Assembly (NCBI GenBank): GCA_021845665.1
Contig: JAJZVO010000004.1
Span: 62,001 to 126,000 of the forward strand
Source: Bacteroidota bacterium
GTDB taxonomy: Bacteria; Bacteroidota; Ignavibacteria; Kryptoniales; JAKASW01
DNA length: 64,000 nt
Direction: 5' to 3'
The number at the start of each line of letters is the position of its first letter. Position 1 is the first letter of the stretch. The translations under genes were made by a program, and so were the position numbers. Positions 25,667-34,407 of the stretch are shown here, in pieces. The notes under the pieces are model-generated. The model was not told where the DNA came from. It ran no database searches and saw nothing but the letters and a program-made list of their open reading frames with translations.

Positions 25667-27253
25667 CTATATCCTGTAATGACAGCCGACGCTGCTCTTA
25701 TTTTCCCAGGCGGAGAGTGTCACGATCAATCCCGCTCTAAGTGCATTTCTTAGTCCGACGAGTTCGTCGGTAAGCCGTACGGCCCTGTAAAAATTCTCTA
25801 TCTCCGATTCGAGATGCCGAAGCTCGCGGATAGCCCTGCGGAGCCGTCGCGTTGTGCGAACAAGCCCGACATAGTTCCACATTATGTGTTTGAGTACGCT
25901 CATATCCTGAGTGATCAGAGCGGGATCGGCGGTTTCCGTGCCGGTATCTTCCCAGAGCGGAATTTCAAATGTGGACGGATCGGGTGCGCCATCCATTTTT
26001 CGAACGATATCTTCGGCAGCACGGACTCCCCACACGAGGCCTTCCAGAAGCGATGTACTGGCGAGCCTGTTGGCACCGTGAAGGCCAGTGCATGCCACCT
26101 CGCCAACGGCGTATAACGAATCGACAGAAGTCCTCCCCCACTCGTCGACCCAGACACCGCCACAGAAATAATGCGCAGCGGGGACAACTGGGACTAAATC
26201 GGTGGCGATATTGATTCCGTAAATCAGGCACTGCTCGCGGATCGAAGGGAACAATTCGGCTATCTTATCCTTCGGAATGTACGAGCGCAGGTCTAGATAG
26301 ACGTTGGGGACATCTTTCGAGAGCATCTCCTGGTGAATGCTTCTGGAGACGACGTCGCGGGGGGCGAGGTCTTTCCATTCGGGAGCGTATTTATCCATGA
26401 ACGGTTTCCCATCGGCGTCGACAAGTCTTGCCCCTTCGCCGCGGACCGCTTCGGATATCAGAAAGCTCGGCGCGTTGGGTTGGTAAAAAGTAGTCGGATG
26501 AAACTGTACGAACTCGCTATTTATTACCCTGGCGCCGGCACGAAATGCCATGGAGAGTCCGTCCCCGCGCGCGCCGACCGGGTTTGTCGTGCGGAGAAAA
26601 ATCTGTCCGATCCCGCCTGTCGCAAGAACTGTCTTGCGCGCAAGGCACCTGATAACGGAGCCGCTGTCCTGGTCGAGAAGATATGCTCCGACGCAGGACA
26701 GCGGGTCGTAAATCCTGAGCCGGTCGGTCGAATGATGTGCTGGAGTCAGGAGGTCTACTGCGGTGTGCCCTGTAAGGAGCCGGACATTGGGATGACCTTC
26801 GAGCGCCTTCATTAGAGATATTTCGATCGCGCGCCCGGTCGCGTCGGTGGCATGGACAATCCTGTTGATCGAATGTCCCCCTTCGCGGACGAGCGAAAGC
26901 TCGTCGTTCTCTGAGCGGTCGAAGGGGACTTTAACCTTCTCCATCAATATCTCGCGGGCAAGCCTCGGACCTTCCGCCGCGATTATTTCCACCGCTTTCC
27001 GATTGCAGTAGCCGGCTCCGGCTCGAATAATATCCTCTGTGAGCAATTCCCTTGAGTCTTCATGCGCCGTGTAGACAATGCCTCCCTGTGCATAGAATGT
27101 ATTGGACTCTTCGGGTTTCCTGGCACGGGTCACGAGGGTAACATCGATCCCCGCATCGCCCAGCTGAAGCGCGGTCACCGAACCGGCAATTCCGCTTCCG
27201 ATTATGAGTACTTCGGTCTCTATCCCCGAGTGTCCCTGGACTTTGTTCGTCAT
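25667..27253 (-). CDS. nadB: L-aspartate oxidase
   Basis: 528 residues of the succinate dehydrogenase/fumarate reductase flavoprotein family. 'VLIIGSGIAGSVTALQLGDAG' binds FAD, 'ESNTFYAQGGI' and 'EFVQFHPTTFY' are family blocks, and 'LISEAVRGEGARLVD' carries the active-site Arg. 'GEVACTGLHGANRLASTSLLEGLVWG' is the second FAD block. It oxidises aspartate to iminoaspartate for quinolinate synthesis. It is last in the nadC-nadA-nadB run, 47 nt after nadA. Confidence 0.96.
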   Translation of the reverse strand: MTNKVQGHSGIETEVLIIGSGIAGSVTALQLGDAGIDVTLVTRARKPEESNTFYAQGGIVYTAHEDSRELLTEDIIRAGAGYCNRKAVEIIAAEGPRLAREILMEKVKVPFDRSENDELSLVREGGHSINRIVHATDATGRAIEISLMKALEGHPNVRLLTGHTAVDLLTPAHHSTDRLRIYDPLSCVGAYLLDQDSGSVIRCLARKTVLATGGIGQIFLRTTNPVGARGDGLSMAFRAGARVINSEFVQFHPTTFYQPNAPSFLISEAVRGEGARLVDADGKPFMDKYAPEWKDLAPRDVVSRSIHQEMLSKDVPNVYLDLRSYIPKDKIAELFPSIREQCLIYGINIATDLVPVVPAAHYFCGGVWVDEWGRTSVDSLYAVGEVACTGLHGANRLASTSLLEGLVWGVRAAEDIVRKMDGAPDPSTFEIPLWEDTGTETADPALITQDMSVLKHIMWNYVGLVRTTRRLRRAIRELRHLESEIENFYRAVRLTDELVGLRNALRAGLIVTLSAWENKSSVGCHYRI

Positions 27254-27300
27254 TTTGATTCGCTACCGGTTTTTATTTGGAATAGAATTCATCTGAAGCA

Positions 27301-28326
27301 TCAGCCTATGGCAATCATCCGCTCGACAGCCTTCGCGGCCCTGACCCTTATCTGTTCCGGGACTTCGATGACATATTGAGTCTTTCGCAGTGCATCGAGG
27401 GTATCTTCGAGTGTAATCTGGTTCATATGCGGACATCGGATGGTGCAAAGCCTGAGCATCTCCTTATCCGGATTCGCGGCGGCTACGTTGTCGCCCATGG
27501 AGCATTCCGTCAGCAGCAGATACCTGGGGGATTTCGACTCGCGCACGAAGCGTTCCATGGCCGTCGTGCTTCCCGAAAAATCGGAGGCTTCGACGACCTC
27601 CGGGCTGCACTCCGGGTGGGCAAGAACTACGACGTCGGGGAATTGCTTGCGGACATTTGATATGTCTTCTACCGTAAATCGTTCGTGTACCTCGCATCGG
27701 CCCTGCCATCCGATAATCTGGAAAGGCTTTTCAAGTTCGGCCGCATCTTTCCTCGGAAAAACGATCTTCTTCCCGGTTTCAGCGGCCACGTTACTTGCGA
27801 GATATTCATCGGGAAGAAAGATAACGACGTCGCTGTCAAGCGATCTGACTACTGCGGCAGCGTTGCCAGAAGTGCAGCAGATATCAGATTCCGCCTTGAC
27901 GTCCGCATAGGTGTTGACATAAGTGACGACCGGAGCGCCGGGGAACTGAGCCCTGAGATTCCGCACATCTTCCGCGGTGACGCTCGCAGCAAGTGAACAC
28001 CCCGCCTTCTCGGCCGGAAGGAGGACGGTCTTTTCGGGATTGAGTATTTTCGCTGTCTCGGCCATGAAGCGCACGCCACAGAATATGATTATGTCCTTGT
28101 CGGTCTGAGCGGCCTTTCTGGACAGTTCGAGAGAATCGCCGACAAAATCGGGAATCGAGTAGTATAGGGCGGGCTCCATATAGTTATGGCCGAGAATCAC
28201 GGCGTTGCGCTCGGCCTTGAGTCTGTTGATCTCGTAGGCGATCTCGGACTTTATCCTAAGCTCAGGCTCAGGGACAACGTCTCTCAATCTATTTTTCAGA
28301 TTCGAATAAATTTCCTGAACAGTCAT
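27301..28326 (-). CDS. nadA: Quinolinate synthase
   Basis: 341 residues. It condenses iminoaspartate with dihydroxyacetone phosphate to quinolinate using a labile 4Fe-4S cluster. The motifs are 'NAVILGHNYMEPALYYSIPDFVGDSLELS', 'GVRFMAETAKILNPEKTVLLPAEKAGCSLAASV' (first cluster Cys), 'YVNTYADVKAESDICCTSGNAA' (second) and 'CTIRCPHMNQITLEDTLDAL' near the C-terminus (third). 'HPECSPEVVEASDFSGSTTAM' is also conserved. It starts 13 nt after nadC, in the same operon. Confidence 0.97.
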   Translation of the reverse strand: MTVQEIYSNLKNRLRDVVPEPELRIKSEIAYEINRLKAERNAVILGHNYMEPALYYSIPDFVGDSLELSRKAAQTDKDIIIFCGVRFMAETAKILNPEKTVLLPAEKAGCSLAASVTAEDVRNLRAQFPGAPVVTYVNTYADVKAESDICCTSGNAAAVVRSLDSDVVIFLPDEYLASNVAAETGKKIVFPRKDAAELEKPFQIIGWQGRCEVHERFTVEDISNVRKQFPDVVVLAHPECSPEVVEASDFSGSTTAMERFVRESKSPRYLLLTECSMGDNVAAANPDKEMLRLCTIRCPHMNQITLEDTLDALRKTQYVIEVPEQIRVRAAKAVERMIAIG

Positions 28327-28339
28327 CGTAAACCCTCAA

Positions 28340-29176
28340 TCATTTATCGTTATCTATCATCAAACTTATGTCCATCGCGGTTACTGAATGTGTCAATGCG
28401 CCGACAGAAATATAGTCGACGCCGGTCGCCGCAACCGCCGCGACTCTCCTAAGAGTCATGTTTCCGGAAGCTTCCAGCGACACGCGGCCCGCTGAGATCT
28501 TAACGGCCTTCCTCATCGTATTGGTATCCATGTTGTCGAGTAAAACGCGATCGACATCGAGCTGAAGCACTTCCCTCAGCTCATCCAGAGTTCTAGCTTC
28601 GACTTCAATTTGGATTCCTGCGGGCGCATTGGCTCTTGCGCGGCGAACCGCCTCGGTTATTCCGCGCGCCTCGGCGATGTGATTATCCTTTATAAGAATC
28701 ATGTCGTACAAACCTATCCGGTGGTTGGAAGCTCCGCCGATTCTTACGGCCATCTTGTCGAGCACTCTCAGGCCCGGTGCGGTCTTTCTCGTATCGAGTA
28801 TCACCGCCTTCGTGCCGGCCGCGGCCTCGACGAATCGTCTGGCGGCTGTCGCGATCCCGGACATTCGCTGAAAGAAATTCAATGCCACACGCTCGCCCGC
28901 AAGTATCGCCTTGCCCGGGCCGCTTACACTACCTATGACTTCTCCTGGTTTTACATCGGCGCCGTCCGACACGGATTGGATTACTTTCACCCGGTCGTCG
29001 ATGAACCTGAAGGTTGCCTTGACCACATCCCAGCCGGCTACCGTCCCGCTCGATTTGGCAATGAACCGTCCGTTGGCCTGCAATTCCTGAGACACAATCG
29101 AGTTAGTGGTAACGTCCCCCGGTCCGATATCTTCGGCGAGCGCTCGCTTTACGATCTCTTCAATCTCTTTATTCAT
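28340..29176 (-). CDS. nadC: Nicotinate-nucleotide pyrophosphorylase (carboxylating)
   Basis: 278 residues. 'IVKRALAEDIGPGDVTTNSIV' is the family start, 'GERVALNFFQRMSGIATAARRFVEAA' and 'ILDTRKTAPGLRVLDKMAVRIGGASNHRIGLYDMILIKDNHI' line the quinolinate site, and 'IEVEARTLDELREVL...VLLDNM' and 'EASGNMTLRRVAAVAATGVDYISVGALTHS' complete the barrel. It converts quinolinate plus PRPP to nicotinate mononucleotide. The track ORF has 41 extra N-terminal residues; the ATG at 29176 (MNKEIEEIVKRAL) gives the family start. It is first in the NAD operon. Confidence 0.96.
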   Translation of the reverse strand: MNKEIEEIVKRALAEDIGPGDVTTNSIVSQELQANGRFIAKSSGTVAGWDVVKATFRFIDDRVKVIQSVSDGADVKPGEVIGSVSGPGKAILAGERVALNFFQRMSGIATAARRFVEAAAGTKAVILDTRKTAPGLRVLDKMAVRIGGASNHRIGLYDMILIKDNHIAEARGITEAVRRARANAPAGIQIEVEARTLDELREVLQLDVDRVLLDNMDTNTMRKAVKISAGRVSLEASGNMTLRRVAAVAATGVDYISVGALTHSVTAMDISLMIDNDK

Positions 29177-29348
29177 CAAATATCTTGAATATTCGCTATT
29201 TAGGTGGATGTTAACAGGATAGATACAATCACACCCGGCAGAAAGAATGTAATCAAAGCCCGGGTTAAACTGCAATCTACCGTTACCGGTCGGGTCCATA
29301 ATTCACGGGAACCGACTGTGCCCCGTCAGTGTTGCAAAAGTCAAGGAA

Positions 29349-29376
29349 CCGGCTTTGGAGGAGAAGCCGGCTTCTC
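29349..29376. promoter_or_regulatory. Overlapping alternative hairpins upstream of the CHRD gene
   Basis: Two mutually exclusive pairings share the same bases: CCGGCTT (29349-29355) with AAGCCGG (29364-29370), and the perfect 16-nt palindrome GAGAAGCCGGCTTCTC (29361-29376). It lies in the 257-nt divergent gap between nadC and the CHRD gene. It could be an operator or an attenuator; I have no further evidence. Confidence 0.35.
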
Positions 29377-29433
29377 TTCATGGCGGGAAGTGAGAGCAGC
29401 ATGAGACGATATGAGAAGAACAAGGAGGAGTAA

Positions 29434-31269
29434 ATGAGAAGAACAATAATGGTATTTCTGCTCTTAGCGTCCGCATTTCTTACCAGGGAAGCTTCGGCCC
29501 AGGTGTTCTTCACCGCCAGTCTTGGACCGGGACCATCTGTAGTTTCAAACGGGACCGGAACGGCGTGGGCTGTGCTGAACATGGCACAGAAGTCACTCAC
29601 CTTCAGAATCACGTACGCTAAGCTAGACAGCACATTCACACACGCACATTTTCATCTCGGTGCGGCAGGGACGAACGGGCCGGTAGTATTTCCGCTCGAT
29701 GCATTCTTTGTCGGGAACACCGCGGAGGGTACATGGAACAACATACCGGACTCCCTGATTTCCGCCCTCATGAAAGGCGACATTTATATAAATATTCACA
29801 CGCTAAAATATCCGGCGGGTGAAATTCGCGGCCAGTTAGAGGCCTCTCCCGACATCGGAATCTCAATGAGCCTTGACGGCTCGCAGGATGTTCAGCCTCT
29901 ACCGGTAGGGGGAACGGGAACCGGGTGGGCGATTTTCAATCCTGATTCCAATGTTCTTTACTACCGCGTGACTGTCGCCGGTCTAACATCGGGTATAACG
30001 GGATCCCATTTCCACCTCGGCCCTGCGGGGACTAACGGACCTGTCGTATTTCCATTCGCCATGACCGACAGCACCGCGACCGGCTATTGGGCCTTCCCGG
30101 ATTCGATGTGGGCAGATCTCGTGTCTAACCAGTTATATGTGAACATACACACGCAGAAAAACCCTGCTGGCGAAATAAGGGGACAATTCACTTTGGAACC
30201 GACTTCGAATATTTTCCTTTCAGCTTCCCTGGACGGAGCGAACCAGGTACCGGCAGTGACTTCGAACGGAGCGGGCACGGCATGGGTAATTCTCAACGTT
30301 ACTCCGTCAGCCACCGACTCTTACGGGAACGTCACACCCGGCTCGGGCTCGCTCACATACAGGCTGACGTACGCCGACCTGGACAGCACCTTTACCGCAG
30401 CACATTTCCATCAAGGTGCACCCGGTACTAATGGTCCTGTAGTCATGCCGATCACAACATTCTCGGGCAACTCCGCCCAGGGCACCTGGTCGAACATACC
30501 CGACAGTCTAGTCGACGCAATGCTGAGCGGGGATATCTACCTGAATGTTCATTCAGCTGCTCATCCTGCCGGAGAGTTGCGCGGTCAACTCGAAAGACCG
30601 GACGGCGTTCCGTTTTCGATCAGCCTCTCGAGTAATCAAAGCGTGCCGGCTCTCTCCACCACAGGTACCGGCACGGGCTGGGCGGTGCTCGACACCACCG
30701 GCACGAACGTCAGCTACGACATAACAGTTGCGACGCTATCCTCAAACATAATCGCAGTCCACTTCCACGACGGCGCCTCGGGTGTGAACGGGCCGGTGGT
30801 CGAGCCGCTTTCATATACCATGATCGGTGCGAGCGGCATATGGACCCCGGTGCCCGATAGTCTCATTCCGACGCTACTCAGCGGTGATATTTACTCGAAC
30901 TTCCATTCTTCCGATCACCCGACGGGAGAGATACGCGGTCAGCTCCTCCTTGACAACGGCTCGCTGCTGACAGCCATCGTCCAGACAAAGGACCCTGTCC
31001 CGAACACGTTCCGGTTGAGCCAGAATTACCCCAACCCGTTCAACCCATCGACGATAATTCAGTATAGCGTCCCGGCGAAGTCCCAGGTGAAACTCATCGT
31101 GTACAACATACTCGGCGAGAAAGTGACTACTCTTGTCGACGCGGTCGAAAGTCCCGGAACCCACGAAGTCATCTTCAACGGAAACCGGCTTGCCAGCGGG
31201 GTCTATTTCTACAGGTTATCCGCAAACGGGAATACATTCCTGACGAAGAAAATGGTTCTGCTGAAATAA
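29434..31269 (+). CDS. Secreted four-CHRD-domain protein with T9SS sorting tail
   Basis: 611 residues. The signal peptide ends 'REASAQ'. Four tandem CHRD domains of about 120 residues follow, each with the pattern 'GTGTAWAVLN...HFHLGAAGTNGPVVFPL...GDIYINIHTLKYPAGEIRGQL'; repeats 1-4 end near residues 147, 252, 389 and 510. The C-terminal ~85 residues 'YPNPFNPSTIIQYSVP...LASGVYFYRLSAN...KMVLLK' are a type IX secretion sorting domain, so the product is exported and probably surface-anchored. CHRD domains are named after chordin; their bacterial function is not known. A very strong GGAGGAG site precedes the ATG, and a terminator follows. Confidence 0.92.
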   Translation: MRRTIMVFLLLASAFLTREASAQVFFTASLGPGPSVVSNGTGTAWAVLNMAQKSLTFRITYAKLDSTFTHAHFHLGAAGTNGPVVFPLDAFFVGNTAEGTWNNIPDSLISALMKGDIYINIHTLKYPAGEIRGQLEASPDIGISMSLDGSQDVQPLPVGGTGTGWAIFNPDSNVLYYRVTVAGLTSGITGSHFHLGPAGTNGPVVFPFAMTDSTATGYWAFPDSMWADLVSNQLYVNIHTQKNPAGEIRGQFTLEPTSNIFLSASLDGANQVPAVTSNGAGTAWVILNVTPSATDSYGNVTPGSGSLTYRLTYADLDSTFTAAHFHQGAPGTNGPVVMPITTFSGNSAQGTWSNIPDSLVDAMLSGDIYLNVHSAAHPAGELRGQLERPDGVPFSISLSSNQSVPALSTTGTGTGWAVLDTTGTNVSYDITVATLSSNIIAVHFHDGASGVNGPVVEPLSYTMIGASGIWTPVPDSLIPTLLSGDIYSNFHSSDHPTGEIRGQLLLDNGSLLTAIVQTKDPVPNTFRLSQNYPNPFNPSTIIQYSVPAKSQVKLIVYNILGEKVTTLVDAVESPGTHEVIFNGNRLASGVYFYRLSANGNTFLTKKMVLLK

Positions 31270-31290
31270 ATTCCAGAAAGCCAGAAAGTC

Positions 31291-31319
31291 AAAGGCCCGC
31301 CGGGTTGGCGGGCCTTTTT
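31291..31319 (+). terminator. Intrinsic terminator of the CHRD gene
   Basis: AAAGGCCCGCC, loop GGGTT, GGCGGGCCTTTTT: an 8-bp GC stem extended by A-T pairs and followed by a T run, 22 nt after the stop. Confidence 0.92.
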
Positions 31320-31444
31320 GATTACGTCAGGTTTAATCTCCCTACGATGACAAAGAGTCTCTTCGATGGCGCAACTCCAGCGCTCTTCTGATCCCATTAA
31401 CCCCGGGATCCTGCCAGCCTTCAGTTCATGCGGCACATTTGCTT

Positions 31445-32453
31445 CTACTCATAGATGAATCCCCTGTCTATGTAGTAGGTCACTCCGAGATTAATGGCAT
31501 TAATTATGTTGACACTGGTAGGCTCATACAATGAATAATTACCATATAGATAGAGGAACGAGTATGAAGTCGACAAAGAGATGTTATCTTCGACAAAGTA
31601 ATTCACCGTGACACCCAGAGCATTTGACAAGTTCTTTGACTTGGGTCCCATGTTCTGCAACTCAGAATTGAACACATCCGACGTCAAGACGACAATGCGG
31701 TCGGTTAATTCGTAGTTATATCCTATGCTGGCGACTGCAAGGTATCTCTGTCTTATCTGCGAGTCCCCGGCAATATTCGGGCCGCCCGCCAAGTTAATGC
31801 CAAAAGACAACTGGGAGTTGAGGTTCAATTGGTGACTGTACTGCAAATAGGCATTTGCCAATGTGAAAAATGGCTCGATCCTGCTTGCTGGTATCCCGCG
31901 AGAGAACGAATTGAAGTACTCCAGCTGTAGATTCACCCCTGCGACACAGCCTTCGTAGCGGTTGAACCTGAGCTCATTCGGGATCTCCCTCAGATAAGAA
32001 TCCGCGTACTGATTCAGGCCTGCAAGAGAAACTCCATCCCTCGAAAGGGTATTCTGGACGTCCTGCCAGAAGAACTTATCGGGGCGCACATGAACATCAC
32101 CATAATAGCCTTCCCTGTAGAATTGCTGCGCGAGATTCTCTATGGCGCTTTCGCTCAGATCGCCGTTAAGGAGATTGAGCTGTTTCAGCCTTTGTTGGAA
32201 CCGAATGGCTGAGACTACTGCCGTAACGTTTCTCATTTTGCCGACGCCTATGCCGAAAGTGATCCGACTCCTGCAGGAAATAGTACTTTGGAGCAAGGCC
32301 GAGATTCAGATTTGAAGTCAAACTTTTGCTGTTAGGCTGTCCGTCAGGTGACACGAGGGAATTATCTGAGTAGTAATTGAAATTGGAATTGAACCGTAAG
32401 GCGCTGAGTTCAGTTTTGGGAATAATAACAGGATAGCGCCCGCTCCCTGTCAA
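31445..32453 (-). pseudogene. Frameshifted outer-membrane-barrel-like gene
   Basis: Two overlapping frames form one protein. The upstream frame (32453 to about 32265) reads 'TELSALRFNSNFNYYSDNSLVSPDGQPNSKSLTSNLNLGLAPKYYFLQ', and the downstream frame continues 'RITFGIGVGKMRNVTAVVSAIRFQQRLKQLN...' to 'INLGVTYYIDRGFIYE'. Beta-strand character (alternating aromatic/polar) carries over the junction near 32265, so a 1-nt shift is the simple explanation. The product would be about 330 residues with no signal peptide: the upstream frame begins at TTG directly after the archaemetzincin stop, so the 5' end is also missing or altered. Either a decayed gene or a sequencing error plus wrong start. Confidence 0.65.
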
Positions 32454-32457
32454 GCCA

Positions 32458-33009
32458 TCAGTTGTTGCTCAGCTTTGACAACAATTGCCCCGAGCAAGTC
32501 GAACAGAACCTGTCGGTCTTGACGTCGATTTCCTCGACTCCGGTGGATGAGTGCATGACACACAGGTAATTGCCGCAATGGAGCAGACCGAACGCATGAC
32601 CCAGCTCGTGCACCGATTCCTTAACGAGACGAAGATTCAGCAGATTCGCATCGGGGGCGAGTCCGTAGAATTCATCGCGGAGCCGGTGAGAGGAGACTAC
32701 CGCCACCTTTCCGTCGAGCTGAGCTTCGCCGAAAACATAGGTGAGCACAGGGACGAACAGATCACCTGAAGTCACGCCGAGAATCCTTCCGTCGAAGTCT
32801 TCGAATTTTTCAAGCAACGACGTGATGAGGGCCGTAGAGGAGTATTGGTTCCTGGACAGATTGAACGCGAAGGATCCGTCGAGCGGCAAGGCTCGGGTAA
32901 CCTCGACACGGCATCGAAAAGCGGAGGTAAGTGGCTTCACGAGAGGTGGAAGGGGCGTGCGGTCGACGGGATTGATCGCGACGATGAGGATCGAAGAGGT
33001 GCTCGCCAT
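32458..33009 (-). CDS. Archaemetzincin-family zinc protease
   Basis: 183 residues. The full archaemetzincin metal pattern is present: HELGH at 134-138, GLLHC at 141-145, then C150, M152, and a C-x2-C at 169-172, fitting HExxHxxGxxHC-x4-C-x-M-x16/17-C-x2-C. One catalytic zinc (three His) and one structural zinc (Cys) are expected. There is no signal peptide, so it should be cytosolic. Known relatives are small aminopeptidase-like enzymes of poorly defined substrate. It starts 18 nt after the sigma-54 regulator gene and is the distal gene of the redox/two-component cluster. Confidence 0.9.
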   Translation of the reverse strand: MASTSSILIVAINPVDRTPLPPLVKPLTSAFRCRVEVTRALPLDGSFAFNLSRNQYSSTALITSLLEKFEDFDGRILGVTSGDLFVPVLTYVFGEAQLDGKVAVVSSHRLRDEFYGLAPDANLLNLRLVKESVHELGHAFGLLHCGNYLCVMHSSTGVEEIDVKTDRFCSTCSGQLLSKLSNN

Positions 33010-33027
33010 GGGGCTACCGGTCTCCGG

Positions 33028-34398
33028 TTAAGCCTGAGGCTTTTTCAATCCGTATTTCGAGATCTTGCTGTAGAGAGTTACGCGATCGATTCCAAGCGCC
33101 TCCGCACTGCGGGTGATGTTCCAGTTGTGCTTTGCCAGGACCTTCGCGATGTGGATCTTCTCCATGCTCGTGATAAGATCGTCCTGCTGCTCTACCGCCT
33201 CATGAGGTTGTGAAAGCTGGAAAGGAAGATCGCCGGTGTTAATGGCGGGCGGCTTAGCCAGTACCATGGCACGCTCGATTACGTTCTCCAGTTCGCGGAT
33301 ATTGCCAGGCCACCTGTTACGGATTAGAAGGTCCATCGCCTCAGGAGCTATCCCTACTGTCTGTTTGTTCATGAGGGTTGCATACTTCTGAACGAAATGA
33401 TCGACGAGCGGCGGGATATCAACGCGTCTTTCCCTTAAAGGAGGGATGAAGATAGTAAACACATTGAGCCTGTAATACAGGTCCTCACGAAAGCTGCCGT
33501 CGCCTATCGCCGCTTCGAGGTCGCGGTTGGTAGCACAAATCACGCGGAAATCGCTGGAGATCATCTCGTTGCCCCCGACCCGTGTAAACTGTTTAGTTTC
33601 CAGCACGCGGAGGAGCTGCACCTGCATCTTCTGGCTGATGGTGCCGATCTCATCGAGGAAGATCGTCCCGCCGTCGGCCATTTCAAACTTGCCCTTCCGC
33701 CTGAACTGCGCGCCGGTGAAGGCTCCTTTCTCATGCCCGAAGAGCTCGCTCTCAAGAAGGGTCTCAGGCACGGCTCCGCAATTTACCGTGATTATCGGGA
33801 AATATTTTCTGGCCGAGTTGGCGTGAATGGTCCTCGCGACAAGTTCCTTGCCGGTTCCGCTTTCACCTCTGATCATTACCGTTGTGTCGGTCTGTGCGAC
33901 TGTCTTCGCGAGGTCGATCACCTTCTGCATTTGTGAGCTCTCGCCGACGATTTCCTCGACGCCGGACAACTCAGACATCTGCTGGCGAAGCCGCCAGTTT
34001 TCATCGGTCAATTTTTTCGTTCTCAGCGCATTCTGGACAAGATGAGAGAGATGTTCCGGATCGACAGGTTTCGTGACGTAATCGAAAGCACCTTCCTTCA
34101 ATGCTTGGACGGCGCTGTCGACAGCCGCGAAAGCAGTAATCATGATCACGCAGGCACTCTTGTCGATTTCCATGATTCTTTTCTGAAGCTCCAGACCATC
34201 CATGCCCGGCATCTTGATGTCGAGCAGAATCACGTCCCAAGGTCCGTCGCTCATGAGCGTCAACGCCTTATTGGCGTTTTCGGCGGACCCCACCTTGAAG
34301 CCGTCCTCCCTGAACCACTTGCTCAGCGAATCGCGGACCGAAAGCTCGTCATCGACGATCAGGATGCTCGATTGAGAGATCTTCTCACTGTTTGCCAT
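33028..34398 (-). CDS. Sigma-54-dependent response regulator (NtrC type)
   Basis: 456 residues in three parts. There is a receiver domain ('ILIVDDE...DVILLDIKMPGMDG', phospho-acceptor D60). The central AAA+ domain has Walker A 'GESGTGKE' and the sigma-54-contact loop 'GAFTGA', plus 'GGTIFLDEIGTISQKMQVQLLRVLE'. The C-terminal Fis-type helix-turn-helix is 'NWNITRSAEALGIDRVTLYSKISKYGLKK'. All parts are intact, so it should activate RpoN-dependent promoters from upstream enhancer sites. It follows the heme-motif kinase gene by 9 nt, its probable partner. The palindromes at 40152-40265 are the candidate binding sites. Confidence 0.96.
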   Translation of the reverse strand: MANSEKISQSSILIVDDELSVRDSLSKWFREDGFKVGSAENANKALTLMSDGPWDVILLDIKMPGMDGLELQKRIMEIDKSACVIMITAFAAVDSAVQALKEGAFDYVTKPVDPEHLSHLVQNALRTKKLTDENWRLRQQMSELSGVEEIVGESSQMQKVIDLAKTVAQTDTTVMIRGESGTGKELVARTIHANSARKYFPIITVNCGAVPETLLESELFGHEKGAFTGAQFRRKGKFEMADGGTIFLDEIGTISQKMQVQLLRVLETKQFTRVGGNEMISSDFRVICATNRDLEAAIGDGSFREDLYYRLNVFTIFIPPLRERRVDIPPLVDHFVQKYATLMNKQTVGIAPEAMDLLIRNRWPGNIRELENVIERAMVLAKPPAINTGDLPFQLSQPHEAVEQQDDLITSMEKIHIAKVLAKHNWNITRSAEALGIDRVTLYSKISKYGLKKPQA

Positions 34399-34407
34399 AT
34401 TCGTTTC

